Notes: a model not told the origin generated them from the sequence alone. A stretch of 64,000 nucleotides of DNA from Bacillus sp. CH140a_4T (GCF_008923725.1 NZ_WBPF01000005.1:604293-668292); one strand, 5' to 3'. Counted from the first letter of the stretch, positions 9,270 through 18,344 are shown. Numbers and translations: made by a program.

Positions 9270-9364
9270 GTGAAATATAAATAAACTCCATAAGCCACAA
9301 ATAAAATTAGTAAAATAGAAATGCCGAGTACCGTGTATATAATCCATTGTAAGTTTGAACTCAT
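9266..9364 (-). CDS. 32-residue single-pass membrane microprotein
   Basis: ATG 9364 to TAA 9266-9268 encodes MSSNLQWIIYTVLGISILLI then LFVAYGVYLYFT: a polar start followed by one hydrophobic helix spanning most of the protein. GGGGGAG sits 4-5 bases upstream. It converges with the preceding gene with a 4-bp overlap of their 3' ends. The good ribosome site and clean helix argue for a real gene; the function is unknown. Confidence 0.55.
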   Translation of the reverse strand: MSSNLQWIIYTVLGISILLILFVAYGVYLYFT

Positions 9365-9405
9365 CTACTCCCCCTTTTCGCCTTTTAATAATCCCATTAT
9401 ATAAC

Positions 9406-9438
9406 AAAAAAGCATTGGATACCCAATGCTTTTTCACA
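9406..9438 (-). terminator. Terminator of dcyD
   Basis: AAAAGCATTGG and CCAATGCTTTT flank a 4-base loop. Confidence 0.85.
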
Positions 9439-9439
9439 C

Positions 9440-10435
9440 TTACGCAAATAAAGATGTATTCGCATATAAAGCTGGTGAACCACCTGAATGTACGAATAAA
9501 ATGTTGTCTTCTTTATTAAATGTGCCTTTTTTAATTAAGTCGATTAGTCCCGCTACTGCTTTACCTGTATACACTGGATCAAGTAAAATACCTTCAGTTT
9601 TCGCAAGTAATTGAACTGCTTCCACCATCTCTGGTGTTGGTAAAGCGTAACCTGGTCCTACATATTCATCAAAACATGTAACAGCTTCGCGCGGGATAAA
9701 GTTTGGAATACCAACGTGAGCTGCCGTTTCCTCTACAAGTTTTGCTACTTTCTCTTCTTGTTCTGCTTTTCCTCTACTTACGTTGATTCCGATTACAGGG
9801 ATGTTACTTTGCGTTCCAGCAAAACCAGTAATTAAACCAGCGTGCATACCAGCGCTACCACTTACGCAAACGACTGAACTGAAATCAATTCCTTGATCAA
9901 ATGATTGCGCCATAATTTCTTGCGCACAAGCAACGTATCCCATTGCGCCAGTAGGATTTGACCCTCCAACTGGTATTACATATGGTGTACTACCTTTCTC
10001 ACTTACTTCTTTCGCTACTTTATGCATCTCTTCCATAAGATCTGCTCCGTTTGGTACAACAATCACATTTTCAGCACCTAGTAAATGATATAAGAAATAG
10101 TTTCCGTTAAAGTCTGGCTTCTCTTCTGGCTCAAGCCCTTCTTCTAATACAAGAATACATTTCATTTTTTCTTTTACAGCAGCTGCAAGTGTTAGGCGGC
10201 AATGATTGGACTGAATACCACCAGCTGTAATTAACGTATCTGCACCTTTTGCCTGTGCATCCGCAACTAGAAACTCTAACTTTCTCGTTTTATTACCACC
10301 AGCTGTTAAACCAAGTAAATCATCTCGTTTAAAATAAATAGTCGGCCCACCAAGTGCCTCAGAAAAATTGTTTAATTTTTCAATTGGTGTATATGATTCT
10401 GTATATTTTTTTCTCGGGAATTTAGCTAAATTCAT
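9440..10435 (-). CDS. dcyD: D-cysteine desulfhydrase (PLP enzyme)
   Basis: 331 residues, the family length. It belongs to fold type II PLP enzymes and should convert D-cysteine to pyruvate, ammonia and sulfide. PLP lysine K49 lies in TAGGNKTRKLEFL; the substrate-binding GGIQSNHCR and the phosphate-binding glycine-rich SGSAGMHAG are present. Close relatives include ACC deaminase, but GGNKTRKLEF and overall layout match bacterial DcyD. AAAGGAG is 6-7 bases before the ATG. A terminator lies immediately downstream, so it is a single-gene unit. Confidence 0.88.
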   Translation of the reverse strand: MNLAKFPRKKYTESYTPIEKLNNFSEALGGPTIYFKRDDLLGLTAGGNKTRKLEFLVADAQAKGADTLITAGGIQSNHCRLTLAAAVKEKMKCILVLEEGLEPEEKPDFNGNYFLYHLLGAENVIVVPNGADLMEEMHKVAKEVSEKGSTPYVIPVGGSNPTGAMGYVACAQEIMAQSFDQGIDFSSVVCVSGSAGMHAGLITGFAGTQSNIPVIGINVSRGKAEQEEKVAKLVEETAAHVGIPNFIPREAVTCFDEYVGPGYALPTPEMVEAVQLLAKTEGILLDPVYTGKAVAGLIDLIKKGTFNKEDNILFVHSGGSPALYANTSLFA

Positions 10436-10647
10436 TAATAACGCTCCTTTGTACTTCTTTCACAATGTATGTAACGATACTATTATTACATGTAAAAATG
10501 ATGAAGTCACCTTTCTGGAGGAAAAATGTATTGGAATTCGGTTTCGGTTAGCGAAATTGTACTAACACTTCGGATTTCAATGCGGTACATGAAATTTATT
10601 TCAACGATTTTTTCAATATATCGACTTACCGACAAAAACCGACAACC

Positions 10648-10683
10648 TAAAAAGAGCCCACTCATTCAAAAGTAGGCCCTTAC
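10648..10683 (-). terminator. Terminator of the phosphoesterase gene
   Basis: On the minus strand AGGGCCTACT pairs with AGTGGGCTCT, followed by TTTTAGG. Confidence 0.65.
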
Positions 10684-10686
10684 CAA

Positions 10687-11919
10687 TCACTTATTTGCCG
10701 AAAATCGAAGAAGCTGCGTTAATCCTGGTTCTAAATTCATTTCGCCTTTATGTCGTACGTATACAATCTTGTTCCCATCAAATTTGGGAGGATTTCCTGG
10801 ATTATACGTCAGCCACTCGTTCGTTCCTTCTACAGAGTACTCCATATACTCCGTTGCACCGACAATTACATTTTTACTATCATCAGCGGTTACATTTGGT
10901 GCCATTTGTGCGACCTTCGCATCACTAATTAATAGCTTCTTTATATCCTTATCACGTTTATAGTCATAAGCTGTTACAATTACATCGTTACCATATGCTT
11001 TCACTTGTAGCCCTTGTTTAAATGAATAACCATCAGGAGCAGTCTTCTCTCCGCCATTTGGTCCAGCTGACATCCATCCTGTTTCAATTCCGCCGGTATT
11101 TACAACAGTAAATCCTTTTTTATCTCCGCCTGCAATTTTCTTTTTACCAGCCCAGTCTGACAAGTTTAAATCCCAATGCGTATGACTCGTGAAGAAAACA
11201 ACTTGCGGATAATCTTTTAATATATCGTACAACTTATCGACGTTCAAATAATCTTGTAAGTACGGTGATTGTCTTGATCCAGATACTGTATCAGGTAAAA
11301 CGTGATGAGAGAAAATGAAAATTGGCTTATTTTTATCTTTTTGACTATATTCTTCTAAATTTTGTTTTAACCAACCTAATTGCTCATCACTCATAAATAC
11401 TTCATCCCACATTTTTGAATCGTGGTATTTCATATATTTTTCAGTTCCTAAAAATAAAAGCGGATAACCGTCTAATTCTTTTTTATGATACACCTTTTCT
11501 TGCCCGCTAAATTGTAAGTAACGGTTGAATAGCGTTTCTTCCGTTACACCATTTGGCCATGTACTTTGAGAGAGTTTCCCATCAACTGTCCATTTACCAG
11601 CATAAAACTCATGATTGCCAACAGTTGACCATACATTCTCTGGATGCTTATTTTTGTTTAACACACGCTTCACATCATCATATTGTGACTGTTGTCCAGT
11701 TGACGTTATATCCCCATTCATAATAAGTGCTCTAGATAGCGGTGTCACTTTGTTCATATCTTTTAAGACGTGATCAAAATCCCCTAAATCCCCTTGAATA
11801 TCACTAATAACATTAAAAGTTGTAGCTGATTTTCGGACTTGCTCTTTCCCTTCTGCGTGCACTGAAAACGTCGGTAATAATGCCATCATAACTGCTAACG
11901 AAGCAACTGTCTTTTTCAT
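10687..11919 (-). CDS. Secreted calcineurin-like metallophosphoesterase
   Basis: 410 residues from ATG 11919 (GGGGGGAG 7 bases before); the open frame extends 11 codons further without support. A Sec signal peptide ends near SVHAEG. Metal-site motifs appear in order: SDIQGDLGDF, NGDITSTG, GNHEFYAG, SHHVLPD and SHTHWD. A C-terminal segment, roughly the last 70 residues (DDSKNVIVGATEYMEYSVEG onward), resembles the accessory domain of YvnB-like Bacillus phosphoesterases. The substrate is unknown; a secreted phosphodiesterase role is inferred. Confidence 0.85.
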   Translation of the reverse strand: MKKTVASLAVMMALLPTFSVHAEGKEQVRKSATTFNVISDIQGDLGDFDHVLKDMNKVTPLSRALIMNGDITSTGQQSQYDDVKRVLNKNKHPENVWSTVGNHEFYAGKWTVDGKLSQSTWPNGVTEETLFNRYLQFSGQEKVYHKKELDGYPLLFLGTEKYMKYHDSKMWDEVFMSDEQLGWLKQNLEEYSQKDKNKPIFIFSHHVLPDTVSGSRQSPYLQDYLNVDKLYDILKDYPQVVFFTSHTHWDLNLSDWAGKKKIAGGDKKGFTVVNTGGIETGWMSAGPNGGEKTAPDGYSFKQGLQVKAYGNDVIVTAYDYKRDKDIKKLLISDAKVAQMAPNVTADDSKNVIVGATEYMEYSVEGTNEWLTYNPGNPPKFDGNKIVYVRHKGEMNLEPGLTQLLRFSANK

Positions 11920-12200
11920 ACAAATTCTCCCCCCTAATAATAGAATGTACAAACTGACATGTTCTGCTTTCTCTTAGGTGCTTGTCCAATTCATATTATA
12001 GGGAGGGATTGTAAAGGTAGATTGGATAAAAAATTAAGTGTTTTTTAAGAGATTTTGTCTTTTTTACACGTCTAGTATAACAATTAGTACTATTTGTTAT
12101 ACTAATCTATTAATGTTAACCTAATGTAAAGTTATACGATAAATTACTTAGTTGGATACGTTGTATTTTAATCTACTTTACATAAATTCAATAAAATCCT

Positions 12201-13253
12201 TTACCTTTTCAAATTTTCTTCATTTAATCCGAACAACTTTTGTAAAATAAACCGTCCATCTTTTCTTATCAATACATCATCAAACCAAATTTCACCACCA
12301 CCATACTCTGGCCTTTGAATGTTTACTAAATCCCAATGTATCGCTGATGTATTCCCGTTGTCTGCACCTTGTAGCGAATCTCCAATTGCTATATGGTAAC
12401 TACCATTAATTTTTTCATCAAATAACGTATTATTCATCGGGTGTAATATGTAGGGGTTAAACGCCAGTGCGAATTCTCCCATATATCTTGCTCCCTCATC
12501 CGTATCCAGAATTCGATTTATTCGCTCTGTATCATTTGCATATGCCTCTATTATTTTTCCATGCTTCATATGTAACTTTATATTTTGAAACGCATAACCT
12601 TGTTGAACGGAGACTGTGTTACATGTTATTATTCCATTCACTGAATCTTTGACAGGTGCTGTATATATTTCGCCATCCGGGATATTATCCGTACCATCAC
12701 CCTTTAAAACGCCTATTCCTTCAATGGAAAACTCCAAATCCGTTCCTTCTCCAATAATCCTCACTCGGTTTGTCTTTTCCATTAATTCTTTTAATGGCTC
12801 CATCGCTTTTGACATGTTGTTATAATCTAGCGTACATACATCATAGTAGAATTTTTCATAAGCCTCCGTGCTCATATTTGCTTCTTGCGCAGAAGCCTCA
12901 TTCGGAATGCGAGTTGTCACCCATCTCGTTTTATATACAGCTTCACTATGAGATTTTCCAAATACCTTTTGATATAACTTCATTTTTTCTGCTGGTACAT
13001 CTGCTAATTCATATGCATTTCTAGGGCTACGGAGATTAATATACACTTGCATTTTACTTAATCGATAACACTCCCAATCTGCTAATAACTTAAATTGTTC
13101 TTCAGATCCAGATAAAATTAATTGCCTTGTAACAGAAACATCGCGCATTGATACATGCGCATATCCACCTGCCTTTTCCACTGATTTAATAATTTCACGA
13201 ACGACTGCAGGATCTATTTCTGTGTAACACTGAGAACCACTTTCTTTAAGCAT
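12201..13253 (-). CDS. M29 family aminopeptidase with a short N-terminus
   Basis: 350 residues from ATG 13253 (CGGAG 7 bases before); a TTG seven codons earlier is the alternative. The M29 (AmpS/PepS) core is clear: VRIIGEGTDL, IPDGEIYTAPV, DTDEGARYMGEF, AIHWDLV and EIWFDDVLIRKDG hold the Glu, His and Asp ligands of the two-metal centre. Relatives I recall are about 370 residues and begin MRDPRI..LA..L; here that segment is replaced or missing. It probably still acts as a cytoplasmic aminopeptidase, but the altered start may mark 5' decay. Confidence 0.82.
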   Translation of the reverse strand: MLKESGSQCYTEIDPAVVREIIKSVEKAGGYAHVSMRDVSVTRQLILSGSEEQFKLLADWECYRLSKMQVYINLRSPRNAYELADVPAEKMKLYQKVFGKSHSEAVYKTRWVTTRIPNEASAQEANMSTEAYEKFYYDVCTLDYNNMSKAMEPLKELMEKTNRVRIIGEGTDLEFSIEGIGVLKGDGTDNIPDGEIYTAPVKDSVNGIITCNTVSVQQGYAFQNIKLHMKHGKIIEAYANDTERINRILDTDEGARYMGEFALAFNPYILHPMNNTLFDEKINGSYHIAIGDSLQGADNGNTSAIHWDLVNIQRPEYGGGEIWFDDVLIRKDGRFILQKLFGLNEENLKR

Positions 13254-13585
13254 TTCTCCTCTCCGTCCAAACAATAGCTATGTACTTAATACTTTCCACC
13301 ACTACCCGCATCTCCTTTTTTCATAAAAAAAGAGACACAGAGATTTCTCCCCATGCCTAATTGTAGCTTTAAAATAAAGTTTAATTGAAATAATACCATT
13401 AACTTTAATAAACAAAAGAAAAGATCCTATTTTAAAAAAGGTCAATCAAAATACATTTTTTGTGATAATTCAAATAATTATCCCGAAAAAATTTTAATCG
13501 TTTTGTACACCTTATACAACAGAAGTATTTCACTTAACAAGATGTTGTTTCTTTCTTTTATTTTTCTACTACTCTTAAAAATTAA
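13254..13585. other. Gene-free interval
   Basis: AT-rich DNA with no supported frame. It should hold the promoter of the M29 gene on its left. No convincing promoter or regulatory motif stood out. Confidence 0.4.
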
Positions 13586-14011
13586 CTACTGAATAATTTT
13601 ATTGCACTCAAATTGATTTTGAATTCCTGACCTATCAATTTGAATCCAATACTCTGCTATTTTTCCATCTTCTATTCTATATACAGCACTTGCCATTTGA
13701 ATTATTGGAAGTCCTGTAGGTTGATATCCATCGATTTCTCCTAAGTGTATACCTACTTGTTTCCAGCGTACATATACCTTACTTCCTTGTACTAAAAACT
13801 CTTGTATTTCTAAAGAAAAATCACCATATACTTCAATCATCTCTCTTACATGTTCAGCATAATCTTCAGGTGTTCTGCAAACTGTTTGTTCTTCTTCAGA
13901 TACAATTTGATGTGCCAATACTTTTTCTGCCATCAACTGATTTGAATAGTCAGGATTCTTCCCTGAACGTACTTCTTCAAAAAATTTTCTAACAATTTGT
14001 TCTGGCGTCAT
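13586..14011 (-). CDS. SnoaL/NTF2-like protein
   Basis: 141 residues, a single NTF2-like alpha+beta domain with IVRKFFEEVRSGKNPDY at the start, YAEHVREMIEVYGDFSLEI in the middle and AVYRIEDGKIAEYWIQID at the end, typical of SnoaL-like ester-cyclase-type proteins. The substrate cannot be predicted. GGGGG lies before the ATG. It stands alone between the M29 and methyltransferase genes. Confidence 0.8.
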   Translation of the reverse strand: MTPEQIVRKFFEEVRSGKNPDYSNQLMAEKVLAHQIVSEEEQTVCRTPEDYAEHVREMIEVYGDFSLEIQEFLVQGSKVYVRWKQVGIHLGEIDGYQPTGLPIIQMASAVYRIEDGKIAEYWIQIDRSGIQNQFECNKIIQ

Positions 14012-14210
14012 TTGAAAACCCCCTTATTAATAAATCCAATATTAATCATATCACAGTTTGTTTTCATCTAACTATTAAAGTAATCTGATCCGTGTGTATA
14101 AAAAAACAAGACCTCTTCATTATTAAGATATCTTGGTTCATATTTTTCAGCAACATCGAAATTCCATTCGAAACATCATGACTTTATTTAAAATTCACAC
14201 TACTAATCCT

Positions 14211-15125
14211 CTACTTCTTCACCGCATGCACATAATGCACCGTCTCAAAAGCTTCTAAATAATCATTTTGTCCTTCAAAATATAATGTATGAATATCCCC
14301 TGGCGATAAGTGCTCATAAATGAGTAAGCCCGCCTTCTCTAACAGTGCTTCCATTTCGGTATAAGAAAAACACGATTTCATCGGTTCTCCGCCTACTGCA
14401 GCCATTTTCACCATATTTTCAACTCGATTGGACAGTCCTTTTTCCGTAAATAAGTTTTCATCTGGATAATCAAAAACGATTGAGCTCCCTTCTGGAACTA
14501 TCTCGAATAAGTATTCTATTAAACTAGAAAGCTCCTCTTTCGTTAAATAGTACGTAACACCTAATAGGCTAAAGAAAGTCTTTTTATTTTCAAATCCTTC
14601 ATTTACTAATGTTTGCTTCGAGAAATCTTTAGTAAAATCCATCGAAACAAAATGAAGATTGCTTGGAATTTCATACTCTGCTTCTTTCAATCTTTGTATT
14701 TTAAACGCTTGCGTGGAAGGATGATCCACTTCAAATATTTCTATTTTATTTTCTAACTCTCGATGTCTAAAACTAAATGTGTCTAAGCCCGCACCGAGTA
14801 TGACATACTGTTTTGCCCCTAATGCAATTTCATGTAGTAATACTCTTTCACAATATGCTGCGCGTGCCAAAGGTGTTGGTGATAATTGAACTTGTGTAAT
14901 CCATTTTAATATTTCTTGTGGATTATCTTGAAACTGCTGTGCAATGTCTGTATTGAAAAAATGGATCCCTTGAACCATGTTCATTTCAATTTCATTACGT
15001 TCTTTTTGCGGAATGAAATCTTTAGCTACATAATCATCAAAAATTTTAGGGCTATCAAATTCACTATGATACGCCCTTCCGAAAGCTGATACTAGCGACG
15101 TTACACTTGCTTCACCTTTTTTCAC
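14211..15125 (-). CDS. LCM-type SAM-dependent methyltransferase
   Basis: About 304 residues. AAGGAG lies 9 bases before GTG 15125 and only 3 before ATG 15131, so GTG is preferred. The SAM-binding motif YVILGAGLDTFSFR and acidic strand FEVDHPSTQAFK identify the leucine-carboxyl-methyltransferase-like family (many of these act on polyketide or peptide carboxyls), with GVTYYLTKEE and VFDYPDENLF further on. The substrate is unknown. It is expressed from a near-consensus promoter with a terminator-like hairpin in the leader. Confidence 0.85.
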   Translation of the reverse strand: MKKGEASVTSLVSAFGRAYHSEFDSPKIFDDYVAKDFIPQKERNEIEMNMVQGIHFFNTDIAQQFQDNPQEILKWITQVQLSPTPLARAAYCERVLLHEIALGAKQYVILGAGLDTFSFRHRELENKIEIFEVDHPSTQAFKIQRLKEAEYEIPSNLHFVSMDFTKDFSKQTLVNEGFENKKTFFSLLGVTYYLTKEELSSLIEYLFEIVPEGSSIVFDYPDENLFTEKGLSNRVENMVKMAAVGGEPMKSCFSYTEMEALLEKAGLLIYEHLSPGDIHTLYFEGQNDYLEAFETVHYVHAVKK

Positions 15126-15152
15126 GCACATACACTCCTTCATTTTCACAAC

Positions 15153-15187
15153 AAAAATAGGGTTCCCCTGGCCAGGAGAACCCTATT
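15153..15187 (-). terminator. Terminator-like hairpin in the methyltransferase 5' leader
   Basis: AATAGGGTTC and GAACCCTATT with an inner CCTGGCCAGG form a long stem, followed by a U-run on the minus strand. It lies between the promoter and the SD, so it may attenuate or insulate transcription. Confidence 0.7.
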
Positions 15188-15212
15188 ATACACTTTATTT
15201 TTATATTGGTAA

Positions 15213-15241
15213 ATTATAGCATAAATAAGTTTTTTTGTCAA
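15213..15241 (-). promoter_or_regulatory. Consensus sigma-A promoter of the methyltransferase
   Basis: TTGACA (15236-15241) and TATAAT (15213-15218) with a 17-base spacer; both hexamers are perfect. Confidence 0.88.
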
Positions 15242-15249
15242 GTTTCTAG

Positions 15250-15300
15250 CCTGCTACCACTCCGACACTTTGTATATTCTCTGGCAGGAAAACCGTAATT
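15250..15300 (-). repeat. Short diverged repeat shared with 16393-16440
   Basis: Both sites contain a TTTGTATATTCT..GGCAGG core on the + strand, with looser similarity over about 45 bases (for example TGTCGGAGTGGTA against TTGGCTGAGTAGTA on the minus strand). One lies behind the DUF4188 gene and the other ahead of its upstream small gene. The nature is unknown. Confidence 0.4.
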
Positions 15301-15319
15301 ATATACACAAGTTTTCGAA

Positions 15320-16136
15320 TTATTTGTCCATTCTTTTTTGAGCAGTATTAGTATTTTGAGATACTGGTATATGTTCGGTAGCTCTAGATAAACCTGTTTT
15401 TGGCATATTAACATAGATGGCTTCAGAAGCGCCTTTTTCTATTTGATACGTTTCGTGAAAAACACCGACACTCCCATTATCTTTAATCTTATTATTGTAT
15501 GATTTCCAAGCATTTGAATGATTTTTTCCGTGGGCATAGTTTACTAATTCATCGAATCCCTTCCAGTATTGAATTAAGACCACCTTTCTCCAACTAAAGA
15601 AGAATTCTGTATGTAAGAAACCCCATTGTGGGTTTTGATACAATTCTTTAATCATAGGTCCCATAGCATTAAAAACTGGTATCCACTTCCAAAATTTTAA
15701 CGAATTTCCCGAAAGAATTCTCCTTCCTCAAGCGTGTGAAGGGCGTAGCCCAACGATAGGTGGGAGATGAATTTCGGTTTGACAGTAGTCAAAAAATTTT
15801 GATAAACTAGCTATATGAGGCTCTTTGATAACTTGATATAGAAGGTTGCAGGAAGAAAATAGAGTGCGAAAACCAAGCCATTCGGTTCCTGCGTAAAATA
15901 TCAACCGTATAAAGAGAACATCCAAGCGTTGGTCATCTAGGGATGGAACGCCCCGAAGTAACGCTCAGGGAGACGAAAGGTTGCTTTCGTCGTGGAACTG
16001 AGAAGCTCCCACTTCAAGCTTTGCTAAGTGGTGAGTAGTTCACTAGGTTATTAATACGCATACCAATAATAAAAACAACAAATGCTTGATCCTTGCTATT
16101 GGCTATATGCCTGCCGTTAAAAATTTTAGCCCCCAC
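15320..16136 (-). pseudogene. DUF4188 protein gene split by an IS605-type element
   Basis: The 5' part begins at GTG 16136 (AAGGGGG upstream) and encodes GAKIFNGRHIANSKDQAFVV then FIIGMRINN, the typical DUF4188 start, up to about 16043. The 3' part resumes at about 15700 with LKFWKWIPVFNAMGPMIKEL and continues 126 residues to 15320. The two join in frame if 15702-16042 is removed, giving about 158 residues, the normal family length. DUF4188 proteins are small ABM-like (monooxygenase-fold) proteins of unknown role. An ATG at 15664 could give a 114-residue remnant, but the fold's first strand would be lost. Confidence 0.85.
15702..16042 (+). mobile_element. Non-autonomous IS200/IS605-type element with omega-RNA-like right end
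   Basis: About 341 bp, inferred from the DUF4188 frame on both sides. The left end has a folded region with GGGCGTAGCCC and an AATTCTCC/GGGAGATGAATT pairing. Inside is GCAGGAA pairing with TTCCTGC. The right part holds a structured segment, then TCCCACTT..AAGTGGTGA and AGTAGTTCA, the IS605 right-end signature also seen at 3791-3837. There is no tnpA or tnpB frame. The left flank TTTTAA is compatible with a TTTAA-like target. It could be mobilised in trans or produce an omega-RNA-like transcript. Confidence 0.72.
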
Positions 16137-16165
16137 TTTAATCCCCCTTTTTTACTGAACATAAA

Positions 16166-16342
16166 TCATGCGCAGCTTCCAAATAAACCATACCACTTTT
16201 CCATTAATTTTCCAATCACTTCAACATAGATTTTATGAAAGGCTGTATTTAATAATAAAGGGTATTTATTTCCTACCTTTTTATTATTAAATTTCCTTTT
16301 CACCAGGAACATTTTCATAATATATTTCAATAACGGTAGCAT
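16166..16342 (-). CDS. 58-residue basic protein upstream of the DUF4188 gene
   Basis: ATG 16342, preceded by GAAAGGGGGCGG, runs to TGA 16166-16168. The product starts MLPLLKYIMKMFLVKRKFNN and is basic with hydrophobic stretches. It ends 29 bp before the DUF4188 start codon on the same strand, so the two were probably co-transcribed. No family was recognised; it may itself be a truncated gene. Confidence 0.45.
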   Translation of the reverse strand: MLPLLKYIMKMFLVKRKFNNKKVGNKYPLLLNTAFHKIYVEVIGKLMEKWYGLFGSCA

Positions 16343-16392
16343 TTCCGCCCCCTTTCTAAACAGAATATTTTTTGTGAAATCTCCACCCCATT

Positions 16393-16440
16393 ACTACTCA
16401 GCCAATTTGTATATTCTTCGGCAGGGAAATTGTCGATTCA
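16393..16440 (-). repeat. Second copy of the short diverged repeat
   Basis: Matches 15250-15300 through TTTGTATATTCTTCGGCAGG, on the same strand, just upstream of the 58-residue gene. Confidence 0.4.
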
Positions 16441-16482
16441 CACAGAATGTACCAAATTATAACAATACATATAGAGGCCAAT

Positions 16483-17055
16483 ATGAAACGATTCGTCATT
16501 ATTACAGTAGGAAAAACACACAGCGGAAAAACTACATTTGCTAAAGAACTAGAAAAAGAGTTACCCCATTCTTTCGTTATGGATCAAGATAACCAAGCTG
16601 AATTTATCAACACACATTACGAAAAATTACAGCCGGATGAAGGCGCTAATACATTTAAGCACGGTCTTTCGAAATTCATTGTTGATTATGCAAAAGAACA
16701 TACGAGTTTACACCTTATTATTAGTAACTCCAATCGCAGTAAAAACGGAAGGTTATATTTACTAAACGAATTATTTCCACAAAATGAATATGTACGCATA
16801 CTCGTTCATTTTGATATTCCAGATGATGTACTTTACGAAAGAGTAGCTCGAAGTACCAATATTTTTAGAGGTGGTTATTCTAGTTTCAAAGAAGTACTTG
16901 ATCGACAACAGTCTGAATCACTTCAAGAAGATGTGGTAGATCCTATAGAAAACGAAGCTGATTATTTGTTTGTTATTCGTAATAGTAAGGATGTAAACTC
17001 TACTATAGAAGAAATTGTTCATCTTGCTAAAGATCTGTCCCCTACTCCAAAATAA
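16483..17055 (+). CDS. P-loop ATPase/kinase (AAA_33-like)
   Basis: 190 residues from ATG 16483, which has AGAGG 5 bases upstream; the open frame extends 12 codons further without support. The Walker A motif is GKTHSGKTT at residues 9-17. A basic segment (NRSKNGR) and RVARSTNIFRGGY resemble the lid of small nucleotide- or metabolite-kinase-like proteins. The substrate is unknown. It is monocistronic, before the LPNAG protein. Confidence 0.75.
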   Translation: MKRFVIITVGKTHSGKTTFAKELEKELPHSFVMDQDNQAEFINTHYEKLQPDEGANTFKHGLSKFIVDYAKEHTSLHLIISNSNRSKNGRLYLLNELFPQNEYVRILVHFDIPDDVLYERVARSTNIFRGGYSSFKEVLDRQQSESLQEDVVDPIENEADYLFVIRNSKDVNSTIEEIVHLAKDLSPTPK

Positions 17056-17200
17056 GAGAATTTCATAATTACATAATGATAGATTATTATGCAAATACTT
17101 CCTCTAGACATCGTACATGGTATATAATGATGTAATAATCTATTTTTATATGCTCAATTTTACACAATAGAGTGCATTCATAGGAAAGAGGTACAAAAAT

Positions 17201-18313
17201 ATGAAAACAAAACAAACAATTGCTGCGTCTACACTAGCTTTAGCAATGATTGCTGGCGCAAACTCTGCCCATGCAGAAGTAACTGACGCTACTCCTCAGC
17301 AAAGTACGGGAGATCGATTAGCTGAAATTAAGCAACATAGACAAGAGTTAGATGCGAAATTACAGCAGCACAAAGAAAACGTGGATCAAAAGTTGAATGA
17401 ACTTAACCAAGTTAAGGAAAATGTTGATACGAAGGTTAATGAACTACATGAGCGTAAACAAGTTGCTGATGAAAAAATAAACGAAATGAAACAACGTAAA
17501 GAAGAGTTAGATGCAAAACTGCAGCAAGACAAACAAATCGCCGAAGATAAAATCGCTGAAATGAAAGAGCATAAAAAACAAGTAGAAGACAAAGTTGCTG
17601 AAGTAAAAGAACATAAGCAAAATATCGATAACAAAGTGAATGAGATTAAAGAACATAAACAAACTGTCGATGAAAAAGTGAATGAAATTAAGCAACATAA
17701 AGAGAACATCGATCAAAAGGTTAATGAACTTAAGGAAGTTAAAAAACAGGTAGATGAAAAATTAGCTGAGTTAAAGAAAGCGAAACAAACTGCTGAGGAC
17801 AAACTTGCTGAGCTAAAAGAAAATAAGCCGAATACCGGGAACACGTTAGAGGAACTTAAGAAAATTAAAGGCAATTTAGATAGTCTTTCCGCTAACTTAG
17901 AACTAGCGAAACAAGATGTAAAAAACAAACTTGCTGAATTACAAAAAGCTAGAGAAGATTTACTAAATAAAATTAACGAAATGAAACAAGCGAAACAAAC
18001 TGTTTCAGACGATTTAACAAAGAAAAAACAAGACTTAGATATTAAAATCAATGACTTTAAACATACTGAGAAAAAAATTGATGACAAATTAGCTGAGGTA
18101 CATACAACGAAGCAAAATGTAGATAACAAAATTAATGAAGTATCTCAATCGAAACAAACTGAAACAAAGACTGTTACTACAAATGTAGACAATAATGCTA
18201 GAGAACTTCCTAACGCTGGTAGTGAGCAATCAAACAATATGGCTTTAGGTATGTTATCTGTATTAGGCGGGGTTTTATTACTTGCACGTAATAAAATTAA
18301 AAGTTTTTTATAA
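17201..18313 (+). CDS. Coiled-coil cell-wall protein with LPNAG sorting signal
   Basis: 370 residues. The Sec signal peptide ends at NSAHAEV. Residues about 35-320 are almost pure charged coiled coil built from repeats of about 14 residues such as EIKEHKQTVDEKVN and ELKEVKKQVDEKLA, with no Cys. The C-terminus has LPNAG, a hydrophobic helix (ALGMLSVLGGVLLLA) and a basic tail (RNKIKSFL), a complete sortase signal. LPNAG is among the motifs reported for B. anthracis SrtA substrates. It probably projects from the wall as a long rod; the binding partner is unknown. Confidence 0.88.
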   Translation: MKTKQTIAASTLALAMIAGANSAHAEVTDATPQQSTGDRLAEIKQHRQELDAKLQQHKENVDQKLNELNQVKENVDTKVNELHERKQVADEKINEMKQRKEELDAKLQQDKQIAEDKIAEMKEHKKQVEDKVAEVKEHKQNIDNKVNEIKEHKQTVDEKVNEIKQHKENIDQKVNELKEVKKQVDEKLAELKKAKQTAEDKLAELKENKPNTGNTLEELKKIKGNLDSLSANLELAKQDVKNKLAELQKAREDLLNKINEMKQAKQTVSDDLTKKKQDLDIKINDFKHTEKKIDDKLAEVHTTKQNVDNKINEVSQSKQTETKTVTTNVDNNARELPNAGSEQSNNMALGMLSVLGGVLLLARNKIKSFL

Positions 18314-18344
18314 GGCATTTATAATTTATATTATATAATCTACT

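Noticed and set aside
15728-15925. 65-codon minus-strand frame inside the IS605-type element
   Set aside because: It covers the structured left half of the element and has no SD or known motif.
17386-18129. Long minus-strand frames rich in Ser, Phe and Cys
   Set aside because: They are shadows of the coiled-coil repeats of the LPNAG protein on the + strand.
17330-18160. Internal near-repeats that might be a DNA repeat array or CRISPR
   Set aside because: Units vary, keep codon phase and encode coiled coil; there are no constant repeats with unique spacers.
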